Positions 8,390-16,021 are shown, counted from the stretch's first letter. The stretch is 23,475 nt of DNA from Xanthobacteraceae bacterium (GCA_030043175.1 JASHYD010000399.1:1-23475); one strand, 5' to 3'. A program made the numbers and translations. The notes: generated by a model not told the origin, from the sequence alone.

Positions 8390-8664
8390 CCGTTGGTAAC
8401 CAAGTCGGTTAGGGCGAAACTGACTTGTTAACGCGCACTCCTTGATTTCGTTGAAAAATCGCTGGACCAACTTGCTGAAGTTGAACGGTTCATTTCGACG
8501 CACGTTCGGGGGATGGCGCAAACACGACCGCGTTTGACAAGGAAGCCTCTGATCCAGCGAGCATCGTAACCGAGGTCCCCATGGCACGGATTTGCCACGC
8601 TCGTCGAGACGATCGGCAGGTCCACCGCTTCGCTGTTCATGGTCGCGGCACCGCCGCTCGTCAC
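8390..8664 (-). pseudogene. IS5-family transposase relic (frameshifted C-terminal fragment)
   Basis: On the minus strand one frame gives GYDARWIRGFLVKRGRVCAIP. After a run of five C (plus-strand G5 at 8508-8512) the adjacent frame continues NVRRNEPFNFSK, then LVQRFFNEIKECALTSQF. Joined, these match the IS5/IS427-type DDE transposase C-terminus (DRGYDADWIR, IPPxxNRNEP, LVERFFNxIKQCRR). A one-base change in the C-run and an internal loss of about nine residues before LVQRFF have inactivated it. The surviving E of RFFNEIKE is near the usual DDE glutamate. It sits directly upstream of the SDR-like gene and may have displaced its promoter. Confidence 0.68.
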
Positions 8665-8769
8665 CTTCGGGTTAATTAATGGGTCTTCTGTGACCGTCGA
8701 TCATCCGAAAGAGTTGAGTCAGGAAGGAGACGTTTCCTGCAAGCAGCCGCGAATCGGAAGGGCACAGTC

Positions 8770-10041
8770 GTGAAGAAACATATTCTCGTTCTTGGTGGCG
8801 GTTTCGCAGGCCTTTGGAGCGCCATCGGCGCGGCCCGGAAGCTCTTCGAGCAAAAGGCTGAGACCGAAGCTGAGATTACGCTCGTCGATCGAACCACATA
8901 TCACAACATTCGCGTCCGCAATTACGAAGCCGACTTGCGCGACGTTTGCGTCCCGCTCCGCGATGTCCTCTCGCCGGTCGCCGCCCGTGTCGTGAACGGC
9001 GAGATTTTCGACATCGACGCCGCCGGCCGTTGCGTCCTGATCCGAACGGTCGAGGGGGTGCGCGTTCTAGCCTACGATCGACTCGTCATGGCCCTGGGCA
9101 GCGAGCTCGTGCGGCCGCCAATAGCGGGTCTCGCTGCGCGGGCTTTCGACGTCGATACCTATGCGGCTGCGTCTCGCCTCGCGCAACACATCGAAACGCT
9201 CGCCGGCCGACCTGCCACCCCCGGTCAATTCACCGCCGTCGTGATCGGCGCCGGTTTGACCGGGCTGGAAGTGGCGAGCGCGCTGCCGGAACGACTCCGG
9301 TGCGCCCGCGACCAGTCGAACTCGCGAGAGCCGATACGAGTCATTGTCGTCGATCGTCTTCCGCATGTCGGCTCCGACATGGGAGACAGTGCGCGCCCTT
9401 TTATCGACCAGGCGCTGCGCAGCCTCGGCATTGAACAGCGCACCGGCGCCAGCATCTGCAGCCTCGAGCCCGATCGGGTCGTGTTGAATTCCGCCAAAGC
9501 GATCGATGCGGCGACGGTGATCTGGTGCGGCGGCATGCGCGCCAGTCCGCTCACGGAAAAGTTTTTAGGCAGGCGCGACCGTTTCGGCCGACTTATGGTC
9601 GATGAGTTTATGCGCGTCGTTGGTGCACCCGAGGTATTTGCCGCAGGCGACGTGGCTTGTGCCAAGATTGATGGCGAACATGTCTCAGTCATGTCGTGTC
9701 AGCACGCCCGCCCGATGGGACGATATGCGGGTCACAACGCCGCCGCCGACCTACTAGGCAAGCCGCTGCTGCCACTGCACATCGGCTGGTACACTACAAT
9801 TCTCGATCTCGGCCCGTGGGGCGCGGTTTACACGAACGGTTGGGATCGACGTGTCATTGCGACCGGACCCGCCGCAAAGGTAACCAAGCAAACGATCAAT
9901 TGCCAGCGCATCTATCCACCTCGGTCAAAAACGCGGGAAGACCTATTGGCAGCTGCTGCGCCCGCGGTTCAGGCGCCGCCGAGAATTGATACAAAAGGAG
10001 ACTTAGCACCCGCGACTCGCTTCCCTCACGTCTTAGGGTGA
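8770..10041 (+). CDS. NAD(P)/FAD-dependent oxidoreductase, type II NADH dehydrogenase-like
   Basis: The 423-residue protein has the two-dinucleotide-domain layout of NDH-2 and related flavoproteins. The FAD-binding GGGFAG lies at residues 9-14 with LVDRTTYHN at the end of the first fold. VVIGAGLTGLEVASALPERL marks the NAD(P)H-binding fold. PEVFAAGDVACAKI is the second FAD motif, followed by SCQHARPMGRYAGHNAAADL. NDH-2 enzymes pass electrons from NADH to quinone at the cytoplasmic membrane face without pumping protons. The start is GTG 8770 with GGAAG about 8 nt upstream. No obvious C-terminal membrane helix is present, so it may be peripheral or a soluble relative acting on another acceptor. 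It appears monocistronic, with the IS5 relic on its left. Confidence 0.85.
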   Translation: MKKHILVLGGGFAGLWSAIGAARKLFEQKAETEAEITLVDRTTYHNIRVRNYEADLRDVCVPLRDVLSPVAARVVNGEIFDIDAAGRCVLIRTVEGVRVLAYDRLVMALGSELVRPPIAGLAARAFDVDTYAAASRLAQHIETLAGRPATPGQFTAVVIGAGLTGLEVASALPERLRCARDQSNSREPIRVIVVDRLPHVGSDMGDSARPFIDQALRSLGIEQRTGASICSLEPDRVVLNSAKAIDAATVIWCGGMRASPLTEKFLGRRDRFGRLMVDEFMRVVGAPEVFAAGDVACAKIDGEHVSVMSCQHARPMGRYAGHNAAADLLGKPLLPLHIGWYTTILDLGPWGAVYTNGWDRRVIATGPAAKVTKQTINCQRIYPPRSKTREDLLAAAAPAVQAPPRIDTKGDLAPATRFPHVLG

Positions 10042-10345
10042 GAATCAAGAACTATTCACGCCGGAGCGGCTGCACCAGCTCAAGGGTTTGCCCGTGGTCT
10101 CCCTGTGAACGCTTCACGCCAGCCCTCGTGGAACGCCGCGCGTCATACGCCAGCCGAAAAGGGCTTCTTGTGACAAGATATCTCTTGACAACGCTCCCCA
10201 CGAATGAGCGCGGGCTATTGATGGTTCGCTTCCTGTCGCTCGCGAACTGTCGGCTGTCGGGCAACAAGGTCATATGTCGGCGCCGAAGCCTTTCGCCGCA
10301 AGCCGTACGACGAATGCAACGGCTGGCGCATCAGGCGCGCAAATC
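10042..10345. other. Intergenic region between convergent genes
   Basis: This 304-bp stretch separates the flavoprotein from the S9 peptidase, which is read towards it. Short frames such as 10038-10412 plus and 10052-10273 minus have no recognised domain. I see no clear intrinsic terminator. Confidence 0.4.
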
Positions 10346-12301
10346 TCAATCCGGCGATGAATTAACACCACCCATATCTCGGAGCGCATCGCCGCCGGCA
10401 CGGATCTCGTGAGACGAGCCAACAAGGTCCTCCCCCAATGGTTCCGCGCGTCCGCCAAGATGACCCGCGAGAAATGTCTCCATGATCGCTTTGAAAGCGA
10501 TGTCGTTCTCGGGCCGTGCGAAGCCGTGGCCCTCGTCCGGATACACGACGTAGATCACTGGAATCTGTTTCTCCTTCATGGCCGCAACGATCTGATCGCT
10601 TTCCGCGATCTTGCAGCGTACGTCGTTTGCACCGTGACCAATCAGCATCGCCTTGGTGATGTCGGCAGCCCGGTGTATTGGCGAACGCGCGCGCAGCAGC
10701 GCTCTTCCCTCGGTCGTGCGCGGATCGCCGATGCGGTGACACTCCTGCTCGTAGAACGCCGCCCAGTAGGGCGGTGGATTGGCAAGCATCGTTTCAAGAT
10801 TGGCGATACCAACGACGGATATGATGCAGCAGAACACTTCCGGTGTGAAAGTGGCGCCGACCAAAGCGGCGTAGCCGCCATATGAGGCCCCGTATATCGC
10901 GATGCGCGCCGGATCGGCGACGCCCTCTCCGATCGACCAGTTCACCGCGTCAATGAGGTCGTCGTGCATCTTGCCGGCCCACTCCTTGTCGCCGGCGCGC
11001 ACGAACGCCTTCCCGAAGCCAACTGAGCCCCGATAGTTCACTTGCATGACGGCATAGTTGCGGTTGACAAGCCATTGCACTTCGCGATCGTAGCGCCAGG
11101 TGTCGCGAGCCCAAGGACCGCCATGGACAAGCAACACCATCGGCAGCGGGCGTGCGGGGCGGGTGCCGGTCTCGTTTGCCGGCAGCGTCAGATAGCTGAC
11201 AAGTTCAAGACCGTCCCGTGCGGGAATGGTAAGGCCGTGCATAGGGGCGAGCTTGACCCTGTCGAGCTTCGGACGCGCCGAGAACAGCGGCGTGATCTTT
11301 CCGGCACGTCGGTCGAGGAGGTGCCAAGCCAACGGGCGATCCGGACGCGCCGAGCCGACCACCCACAGCATGCCATCATCCGATTGGCTTTCAATCTCGA
11401 TGGTCGCGTCGAGTTCACGCTCAAGCCTGGCAAGATCGCGTCCAGTTGCGGCATCGACGGCGATCCAGTCGTTGCGCACGTACTGCGCTGAGACGGCAGT
11501 GACCTCATCGGTCTGCGGGTCCGTGAGCCATCCCGAGATGTCGACCTTGCCATGAGCCGCGACCATCGTCTGCCGGCCGGTGCTCCAATCGACCCGCAAC
11601 ACGACGGCCTTGTCGCGGCCGACGCAGCTGCTCAGGAACCACGCGTCCCCGGCGCGATTGATATGCATCGGTTCGGTGGTAAACACGTCATCGGCATCGA
11701 TGGATATGATCTCCCGGAAGCCGCCATCCTCCCATTTCAGGATTGCCGACCCAGTGCCCTTGTCGCGCATCGTCGTTGCAAGCTTCAGGTTCAGCCGACT
11801 GTCGAGCACGAAGCTCGCGATTTCATCGGTATTCTCGTACACGAGCCGCCGCTCTCCGGTACGAATGTCAACGATGTAGACATCGTGCCATCGCACGTCG
11901 CGGTCGTTCAGGCCGACCGCGACGAGGTGCGGATCGTCGTGATGCATGCCGAGAAAGACCGCGAGCACGTCGCCATAGGGGGTCAGATTGCGCAGCGTAG
12001 AATCTTCAATTCCGACGCACCAGAGATTGAAGTTCTCGTCACCGTTTCTGTCCTTCAGGCACAGCACATGCGCGTTCGTGCGGGCAAACCAGTGGGCGAA
12101 GATCGGCCGTTCGGTCTGACGGGTCAGGGGGCGAGCTTTGGCGAGATCGTCGCGCGGCGACGCCCACACGTTCATTACGCCGTCGACATCCCCGAGCCAG
12201 GCGAGCCAGAGTCCGTCGGGCGAGATGCGCGGGCTGAGGGCGTTGGCATTCTCGAAGAATGTTTGACGCGCAATAAGCGGTACGCTGCTCTCGTTAGGCA
12301 T
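10346..12301 (-). CDS. S9 family serine peptidase (prolyl oligopeptidase / acylaminoacyl-peptidase type)
   Basis: The 651-residue protein has an N-terminal beta-propeller region (about 1-390, with repeated strands such as LSPRISPDGLWLAWLGD) and a C-terminal alpha/beta-hydrolase domain. The triad is visible: Ser473 in GASYGGYA, Asp560 in GANDVRC and His592 in DEGHGFARPEN. I chose ATG 12301 because AGGA lies about 6 nt upstream and family similarity begins there. An in-frame ATG at 12373 would add 24 unrelated residues. There is no signal peptide, so it is cytoplasmic. S9 enzymes cleave short peptides, often after Pro or at acylated N-termini, and some act as RiPP leader peptidases. It is divergent from the carbamoyltransferase and about 3.2 kb from the thiazole-peptide precursor, so a role in leader removal or trimming is a plausible inference. 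General peptide turnover is the alternative. Confidence 0.9.
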   Translation of the reverse strand: MPNESSVPLIARQTFFENANALSPRISPDGLWLAWLGDVDGVMNVWASPRDDLAKARPLTRQTERPIFAHWFARTNAHVLCLKDRNGDENFNLWCVGIEDSTLRNLTPYGDVLAVFLGMHHDDPHLVAVGLNDRDVRWHDVYIVDIRTGERRLVYENTDEIASFVLDSRLNLKLATTMRDKGTGSAILKWEDGGFREIISIDADDVFTTEPMHINRAGDAWFLSSCVGRDKAVVLRVDWSTGRQTMVAAHGKVDISGWLTDPQTDEVTAVSAQYVRNDWIAVDAATGRDLARLERELDATIEIESQSDDGMLWVVGSARPDRPLAWHLLDRRAGKITPLFSARPKLDRVKLAPMHGLTIPARDGLELVSYLTLPANETGTRPARPLPMVLLVHGGPWARDTWRYDREVQWLVNRNYAVMQVNYRGSVGFGKAFVRAGDKEWAGKMHDDLIDAVNWSIGEGVADPARIAIYGASYGGYAALVGATFTPEVFCCIISVVGIANLETMLANPPPYWAAFYEQECHRIGDPRTTEGRALLRARSPIHRAADITKAMLIGHGANDVRCKIAESDQIVAAMKEKQIPVIYVVYPDEGHGFARPENDIAFKAIMETFLAGHLGGRAEPLGEDLVGSSHEIRAGGDALRDMGGVNSSPD

Positions 12302-12561
12302 CTTCGTCCTGCGGGTAGCATCATTGCTCTGGATACGAACGATTGGCACCACGACAACCTGCGTATCCGGCACGCTTTGTCAAACAGGCGCGCACCACAA
12401 TCCCGGCCGGCCCCGCGGTTTCCATCTTGACGCCTCTTTGCTAGCGTCTCAGGTGAGGGAATTTTCCGCGATGGGTACAAGAAATGCAGCGAGTGAAAGG
12501 ACCAGCGTGTGCCTGTCTGTCGAAATGAGATAAAGCCGAGCGAAGCCCCTGCGAGCACCGG
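12302..12561. promoter_or_regulatory. Divergent intergenic region between S9 peptidase and carbamoyltransferase
   Basis: These 260 bp must hold promoters for both directions. A TTGACA on the minus strand at 12383-12378 is a consensus-like -35 for the peptidase, but no convincing -10 follows at the right distance. On the plus strand I could not pick a promoter with confidence. The shared region is compatible with joint control of the two transcripts. Confidence 0.3.
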
Positions 12562-14244
12562 ATGAACATTCTCGGAATCAATGCCGTATTTCACGAATCG
12601 GCCGCCGCATTGATTGTGGATGGCGAGGTCGTTGTGGCGTGCGAGGAGGAGCGGTTCAACCGCATCAAGCATGCCAAGGAAGCACGGGTCGACAATCCGC
12701 ACGTGCTGCCCGTGCAGGCGGCTCATTTTTGTTTGAACTATGCGGGGCTGAAGGGGAGCGACATTGATCGGGTTGCGTATTCGTTTGATCCGGCGCTTCG
12801 CAGTGCACAATTCCGGGCCGACTGGTGGTCTGACAGCAAGTTGGAGGCGGAATTCCTGCAGCGGCTCGGCGACGTCTCCGACACAACCGCGGCCCTTTTG
12901 GGCCGCAAGCTTGGTCGCGCGCTGAAGTTCGTGCCGCATCATCTCGCGCATGCTGCCTCGGCCTATTATCCGTCCGGGTTCGATCCGGCCGCAATCCTTG
13001 TCGTTGACGGCATTGGCGAGGCGTCCTGTTCGACGCTCCTGCGGGGCGAGGGCGCGCGGATCGCGACGGTCGAGACGTTCTCCTATCCGCACTCGCTGGG
13101 GTTCGTGTGGGAGCAAGCGAGCGTTCACCTTGGTTTCTCGCCCTACGATGCCGCAAAGGTCATGGGCCTCGCCGCCTACGGCGACCCCGGGGCATTGCGT
13201 CGGGAGTTTGCCGCGGTCATTCAGGTGCGCGAGGACAGCTATGCGGTCGATCCCAAAGCGCTCGGCTTTCTAGCATCCGACCCCAGGGGATTCGAAGCCC
13301 TGTTCGGGCCGAGACGACGGCCGGAAGCGGTAATTCTCCCGCACCACATGAACATTGCGGCGGCCCTGCAAGCTGCCACTGATGCGGCAGTCATTGCACT
13401 CTTGCATCGTCTCGAGCGTCAGGTGGGTGGACAGAGCCTGTGCGTTGCCGGAGGCGTCGCGCTCAATTGCGTCACCAACACGCTCATGCGACGGGCAAGC
13501 ATGTTTTCAGAAATCTTCATCCCGTCTGCGCCGCATGACGCCGGCACGGCGATCGGTGCGGCGCTTGCCGCTCATTGCGCCGAACCGGGAGCAACGCGTC
13601 CGGCGCCAAGCGGTGCGACGCCATATCTGGGCCCTGAATTCAGCGAGCGCGAGGTCCTGGCCGCCGTCAAAGCGGCCGGTCTGAGGCCGCGACGGTGCAA
13701 GGATGCGGCCCGCGAGGCCGCGGACATGATCGCCGACGGCAATATCGTCGGCTGGTTCCAGGGCCGCATGGAGTTCGGGCCGCGCGCGCTCGGCAACCGC
13801 TCGCTGCTCGCCGATCCGCGCCGGCCCGATACCCGGGCGATCCTCAATCGCCGGATCAAGCACCGCGAGGACTTCCGGCCGTTCGCCCCCAGTGTGCTCG
13901 CCGAGCACGCTGATGAATGGTTCGATATCGGGCCGCCGACCCCAAGCAACGAATACATGCTGTTTGCGTACACGGCGAAAGCAGATCGTCGCCAGCGCAT
14001 TCCTGCAGTGATTCACCAGGATGGAACCGCCCGGGTGCAGCTCGTTCGGCGCGAGGCCAATCCGCGCTACCACGATCTGATCTCGCGGTTCTACGCGCGA
14101 ACCGGCGTGCCACTCGTTCTCAACACGTCGTTCAATGACAGCGAGCCCATCGTATGCACGCCATCGCACGCCATCGCGACGTTCCGTGGGACCGGCATCG
14201 ATGCCCTGTTCATGGGCAACATCTGTCTGACATCGCAGACATGA
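12562..14244 (+). CDS. NodU/CmcH/TobZ-family carbamoyltransferase
   Basis: The 560-residue protein has the two-domain structure of this family. The N-terminal Kae1/YgjD-like domain begins MNILGINAVFHESAAALIVD and contains the metal-binding HHLAH at 126-130. The C-terminal domain contains GWFQGRMEFGPRALGNRS at 397-414, then RIKHREDFRPFAPSV. The N-terminal domain makes carbamoyl-adenylate from carbamoyl phosphate and ATP, and the second transfers carbamoyl to a hydroxyl of a small molecule, for example a Nod factor sugar, a cephem or tobramycin. No acceptor can be deduced here. It overlaps the next gene by an ATGA and is divergent from the S9 peptidase. The thiazole-peptide precursor starts 1.25 kb downstream, so it could be a tailoring enzyme. 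That link rests on position only. The ribosome-binding site is weak. Confidence 0.9.
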   Translation: MNILGINAVFHESAAALIVDGEVVVACEEERFNRIKHAKEARVDNPHVLPVQAAHFCLNYAGLKGSDIDRVAYSFDPALRSAQFRADWWSDSKLEAEFLQRLGDVSDTTAALLGRKLGRALKFVPHHLAHAASAYYPSGFDPAAILVVDGIGEASCSTLLRGEGARIATVETFSYPHSLGFVWEQASVHLGFSPYDAAKVMGLAAYGDPGALRREFAAVIQVREDSYAVDPKALGFLASDPRGFEALFGPRRRPEAVILPHHMNIAAALQAATDAAVIALLHRLERQVGGQSLCVAGGVALNCVTNTLMRRASMFSEIFIPSAPHDAGTAIGAALAAHCAEPGATRPAPSGATPYLGPEFSEREVLAAVKAAGLRPRRCKDAAREAADMIADGNIVGWFQGRMEFGPRALGNRSLLADPRRPDTRAILNRRIKHREDFRPFAPSVLAEHADEWFDIGPPTPSNEYMLFAYTAKADRRQRIPAVIHQDGTARVQLVRREANPRYHDLISRFYARTGVPLVLNTSFNDSEPIVCTPSHAIATFRGTGIDALFMGNICLTSQT

Positions 14245-15224
14245 GCAAGATGCGCTCGCGCCACCGTCCGATCGCCCGCTTGGTTGCGGTTGCTGTTCTG
14301 CTTTTCGGTACCGCATGCGCGTCGGCGGAGAGCCCTTTCGATGAAGATGTGCGGGCGCAAATGCTCAAGCATCGCGATGGGCCGATGGCTCACGTCGAGA
14401 CCCAATATAACGACCTCTTCATCGTCAAACGCGGTCCGATGATGTCCCTGTCGACGCGCTTCAAGTCGAACTACAACATCCACTCGATGGTCAATCTCGC
14501 TGATCCAGACGACATGCCCGCCCCGTACACCCAGCTCCTGACGGCCGGCCTGTTATATCCCGAGATGACCAAGCGAATCCTGATGATCGGCTTCGGCGCG
14601 GGATCGGTGTCGACCTATCTGCTCCGCGCCATGCCGGATGTTGAGATCGATGTCGTCGAAATCGACCCCGGCGTGGTCTCGGTAGCCAAGCAATATTTCG
14701 GGCTGCGCGCGACGGATCATCTCCGCATCATCGAGAGCGATGGCCGCGTCTACCTCGCGCGCCATGGGACACTTTACGATTTCGTCATCCTCGACGCATT
14801 TCGCGAGCTCGGTGTGCCATTCCACCTCCTGACGAAGGAGTTCTACGCCCTCCTCAAAGAGCACCTCGCGCCTGGCGGGGCCGTTGCGACCAATGTCGCT
14901 GGCGGAACGAGACTGTTTAGCTCGACTCTGGTTACGTTGCGGGCGGTGTTTGCGAGCGTCGATGTCTTTCCTGACTATGAAGATGCAGAGGAAGCACAGG
15001 TGGTCGTAGTGGCATCGCCGTTCGCAGAGCCAAGTGCCGCGATGCTGACGGAGCGCGCCCGGGCGCTGCAAGAGCAATATCACTTCCGCTATCCGCTTCC
15101 GGGCCTTGTCAAGCGCCGGGTCATGAACCACAGCGCTGAGCGGGGCGAATTGCTTACCGATGATTTCGCGCCGGTAAATCTTTATGAGGTCGCACCGCTG
15201 CGGCGGCGGAAAAGACCTCAGTGA
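14241..15224 (+). CDS. Exported spermidine synthase-like (aminopropyltransferase/methyltransferase fold) protein
   Basis: The ATG at 14241 overlaps the carbamoyltransferase stop (ATGA), so the two are translationally coupled. The 327-residue product starts with a signal peptide (RPIARLVAVAVLLFGTACASA, cleavage probably after ASA; LFGTAC is not a good lipobox). It continues into a Rossmann methyltransferase-like domain typical of spermidine synthase relatives: ILMIGFGAGSVSTYLL, VEIDVVEIDPGVVSVAKQYF, ESDGRVYLAR, and YDFVILDAFRELGVPFHLLT. Classical spermidine synthases are cytoplasmic and lack a signal peptide. Exported or membrane-fused relatives are common but poorly understood. Whether it binds decarboxylated S-adenosylmethionine or another nucleoside is unknown. 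The coupling implies a shared pathway with the carbamoyltransferase. Confidence 0.85.
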   Translation: MSKMRSRHRPIARLVAVAVLLFGTACASAESPFDEDVRAQMLKHRDGPMAHVETQYNDLFIVKRGPMMSLSTRFKSNYNIHSMVNLADPDDMPAPYTQLLTAGLLYPEMTKRILMIGFGAGSVSTYLLRAMPDVEIDVVEIDPGVVSVAKQYFGLRATDHLRIIESDGRVYLARHGTLYDFVILDAFRELGVPFHLLTKEFYALLKEHLAPGGAVATNVAGGTRLFSSTLVTLRAVFASVDVFPDYEDAEEAQVVVVASPFAEPSAAMLTERARALQEQYHFRYPLPGLVKRRVMNHSAERGELLTDDFAPVNLYEVAPLRRRKRPQ

Positions 15225-15425
15225 TCGCTGCGAACGGATCACTTGCCCATCAAGCGTGCGCGGTGATGCAGTGCAACAAGAGACGCCCCCGAGATGAACC
15301 GATATTCACAAGCAAGATCCGATACATGCTAAGTTGCTGGTTCGTTAGGGCGATCATCGCAGTATGACGTCAATGTTTCTTCAAGCGTAGCGCAGCTTTT
15401 CGCAAGCTTTGTTGAACGTGAAATG

Positions 15426-15454
15426 TTGATTCATGTTCACGCAGCTGGTATCAT
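15426..15454 (+). promoter_or_regulatory. Sigma70-like promoter for the thiazole-peptide precursor
   Basis: TTGATT (15426-15431) and TATCAT (15449-15454) are separated by exactly 17 bp, giving a start near 15461 and a leader of about 40 nt before the precursor ATG. Short inverted arms surround the -35: GTGAA (15418-15422) with TTCAC (15436-15440), and TGAAC (15413-15417) with GTTCA (15435-15439). These could be an operator, though they are short enough to be chance. Confidence 0.5.
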
Positions 15455-15499
15455 GTGTTATTGGAGCGCAGGCGTGGTTGCCCGCAGCAGGAGGGCTTC

Positions 15500-15835
15500 A
15501 TGGCACGTTCGAAGGACACGGCGAAGAACAAGCGCCGCGGTAAGGCAATCGGTGTCGTCGGAGTCTCGTTATCGCTAGCTGGTGCTGCCTGCGCTGAAAG
15601 CAGCCCGGCAGATGCTTCGGCTTCGACGCCGACTAGCAATGTGCGAACTGTCAACCTTCATGAGTTCGAGGTTTCCGACGTCTCGCTTACCTCTTTCCGG
15701 ATTGTCGATCACGAAGACGCGCAAGCTCAGAAAGGCGAAGAGGTTGCTTGGTGGCGGGGATGTCGTGGTTGCAGAGGCTGTCGCGGCTGCAGAGGCTGTC
15801 GGGGCTGCAGAGGCTGCCGAGGGTGTGGCGGCTGA
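15500..15835 (+). CDS. Thiazole/oxazole-modified RiPP precursor peptide with (Arg-Gly-Cys)8 core
   Basis: The 111-residue peptide begins at ATG 15500, with AGGAGGG at 15489-15495 (4-nt gap). A longer in-frame start at 15455 lies on the predicted promoter. The N-terminus looks like an export signal: basic KNKRRGK (9-15), hydrophobic AIGVVGVSLSLAGAACA (16-32), and an AxA-type site after A32. KRRGKAIG also resembles a loose twin-arginine motif. A Ser/Thr/Ala/Pro linker (33-47) precedes an amphipathic block with F56, V58, D60, V61, L63 and F66, probably the recognition helix for the modifying enzyme. After GEEVAWW come eight Arg-Gly-Cys triplets (86-109) and a final Gly-Gly. Cys-rich Gly-containing repeats beside a YcaO cyclodehydratase and a SagB dehydrogenase mark a linear azole peptide. 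Up to eight thiazoles are possible. I infer an antibacterial or signalling product; its target is unknown. Confidence 0.9.
   Translation: MARSKDTAKNKRRGKAIGVVGVSLSLAGAACAESSPADASASTPTSNVRTVNLHEFEVSDVSLTSFRIVDHEDAQAQKGEEVAWWRGCRGCRGCRGCRGCRGCRGCRGCGG
15755..15826 (+). repeat. Tandem (Arg-Gly-Cys)8 coding repeat with an 18-bp higher-order unit
   Basis: Eight RGC codon triplets run without a break. At the DNA level three near-identical 18-bp units start at 15770, 15788 and 15806: TGCAGAGGCTGTCGCGGC, TGCAGAGGCTGTCGGGGC and TGCAGAGGCTGCCGAGGG. They differ only at third codon positions. This shows recent duplication of a two-triplet unit plus synonymous drift, meaning that the amino-acid repeat is under selection while copy number can change. 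Confidence 0.85.
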
Positions 15836-15902
15836 TCGTCGTCGTCTCCTGACCCTTCGGGGCGCGCCCACAAATTCAAGCCAGCCGCCGGAGTGCATCA
15901 TT

Positions 15903-15937
15903 GAGCCCGGGAGCACACCTCGTGGGCTCTTTTCGTT
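15903..15937 (+). terminator. Intrinsic terminator between precursor and modification genes
   Basis: GAGCCC (15903-15908) pairs with GGGCTC (15924-15929), followed directly by TTTTCGTTT. Inner GAG (15911-15913) can also pair with CTC (15919-15921). It lies 67 nt after the precursor stop and 85 nt before the cyclodehydratase start. This is the usual place for a leaky terminator that gives far more precursor than enzyme transcript, as described for streptolysin S. Confidence 0.7.
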
Positions 15938-16021
15938 TGCGGCGTTGCTATCGATGGTTCATAGCGGATGTCGCGAAGATGGACTGCATAGAGCACCTGT
16001 GCCGATCGTAAAAAACACCAT

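Noticed and set aside
10038..10412. 124-codon plus-strand frame starting inside the flavoprotein stop
   Set aside because: No motif, runs into the end of the S9 peptidase on the other strand, and is Arg/Ser-rich like other shadows.
11552..12430. 292-codon plus-strand open frame opposite the S9 peptidase
   Set aside because: It is antisense to a gene with a full catalytic triad, has no family motif or ribosome-binding site, and arises from GC-rich codon bias.
12175..13128. 317-codon minus-strand open frame opposite the carbamoyltransferase start
   Set aside because: Overlaps two well-supported genes and their divergent promoter region; composition is Arg-rich with no recognised domain.
13507..14316. 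269-codon minus-strand open frame
   Set aside because: Shadow of the carbamoyltransferase C-terminal domain.
14553..15242. 229-codon minus-strand open frame
   Set aside because: Shadow of the spermidine synthase-like gene; no motif.
15219..15243. Hairpin AGTGATC/GATCACT after the spermidine synthase-like gene as a terminator
   Set aside because: The 7-bp stem overlaps the stop codon, has a 10-nt loop and lacks a T-tract; too weak to call.
15755..15826. Possible CRISPR-like or minisatellite repeat
   Set aside because: Units are contiguous, in frame and without spacers; variation is at third codon positions, so it is a coding repeat.
15575..15916. Minus-strand 113-codon Ala-rich frame across the precursor
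   Set aside because: It is the reverse complement of the RGC repeat; the plus-strand frame has an excellent ribosome-binding site, a structured leader and the right neighbours.
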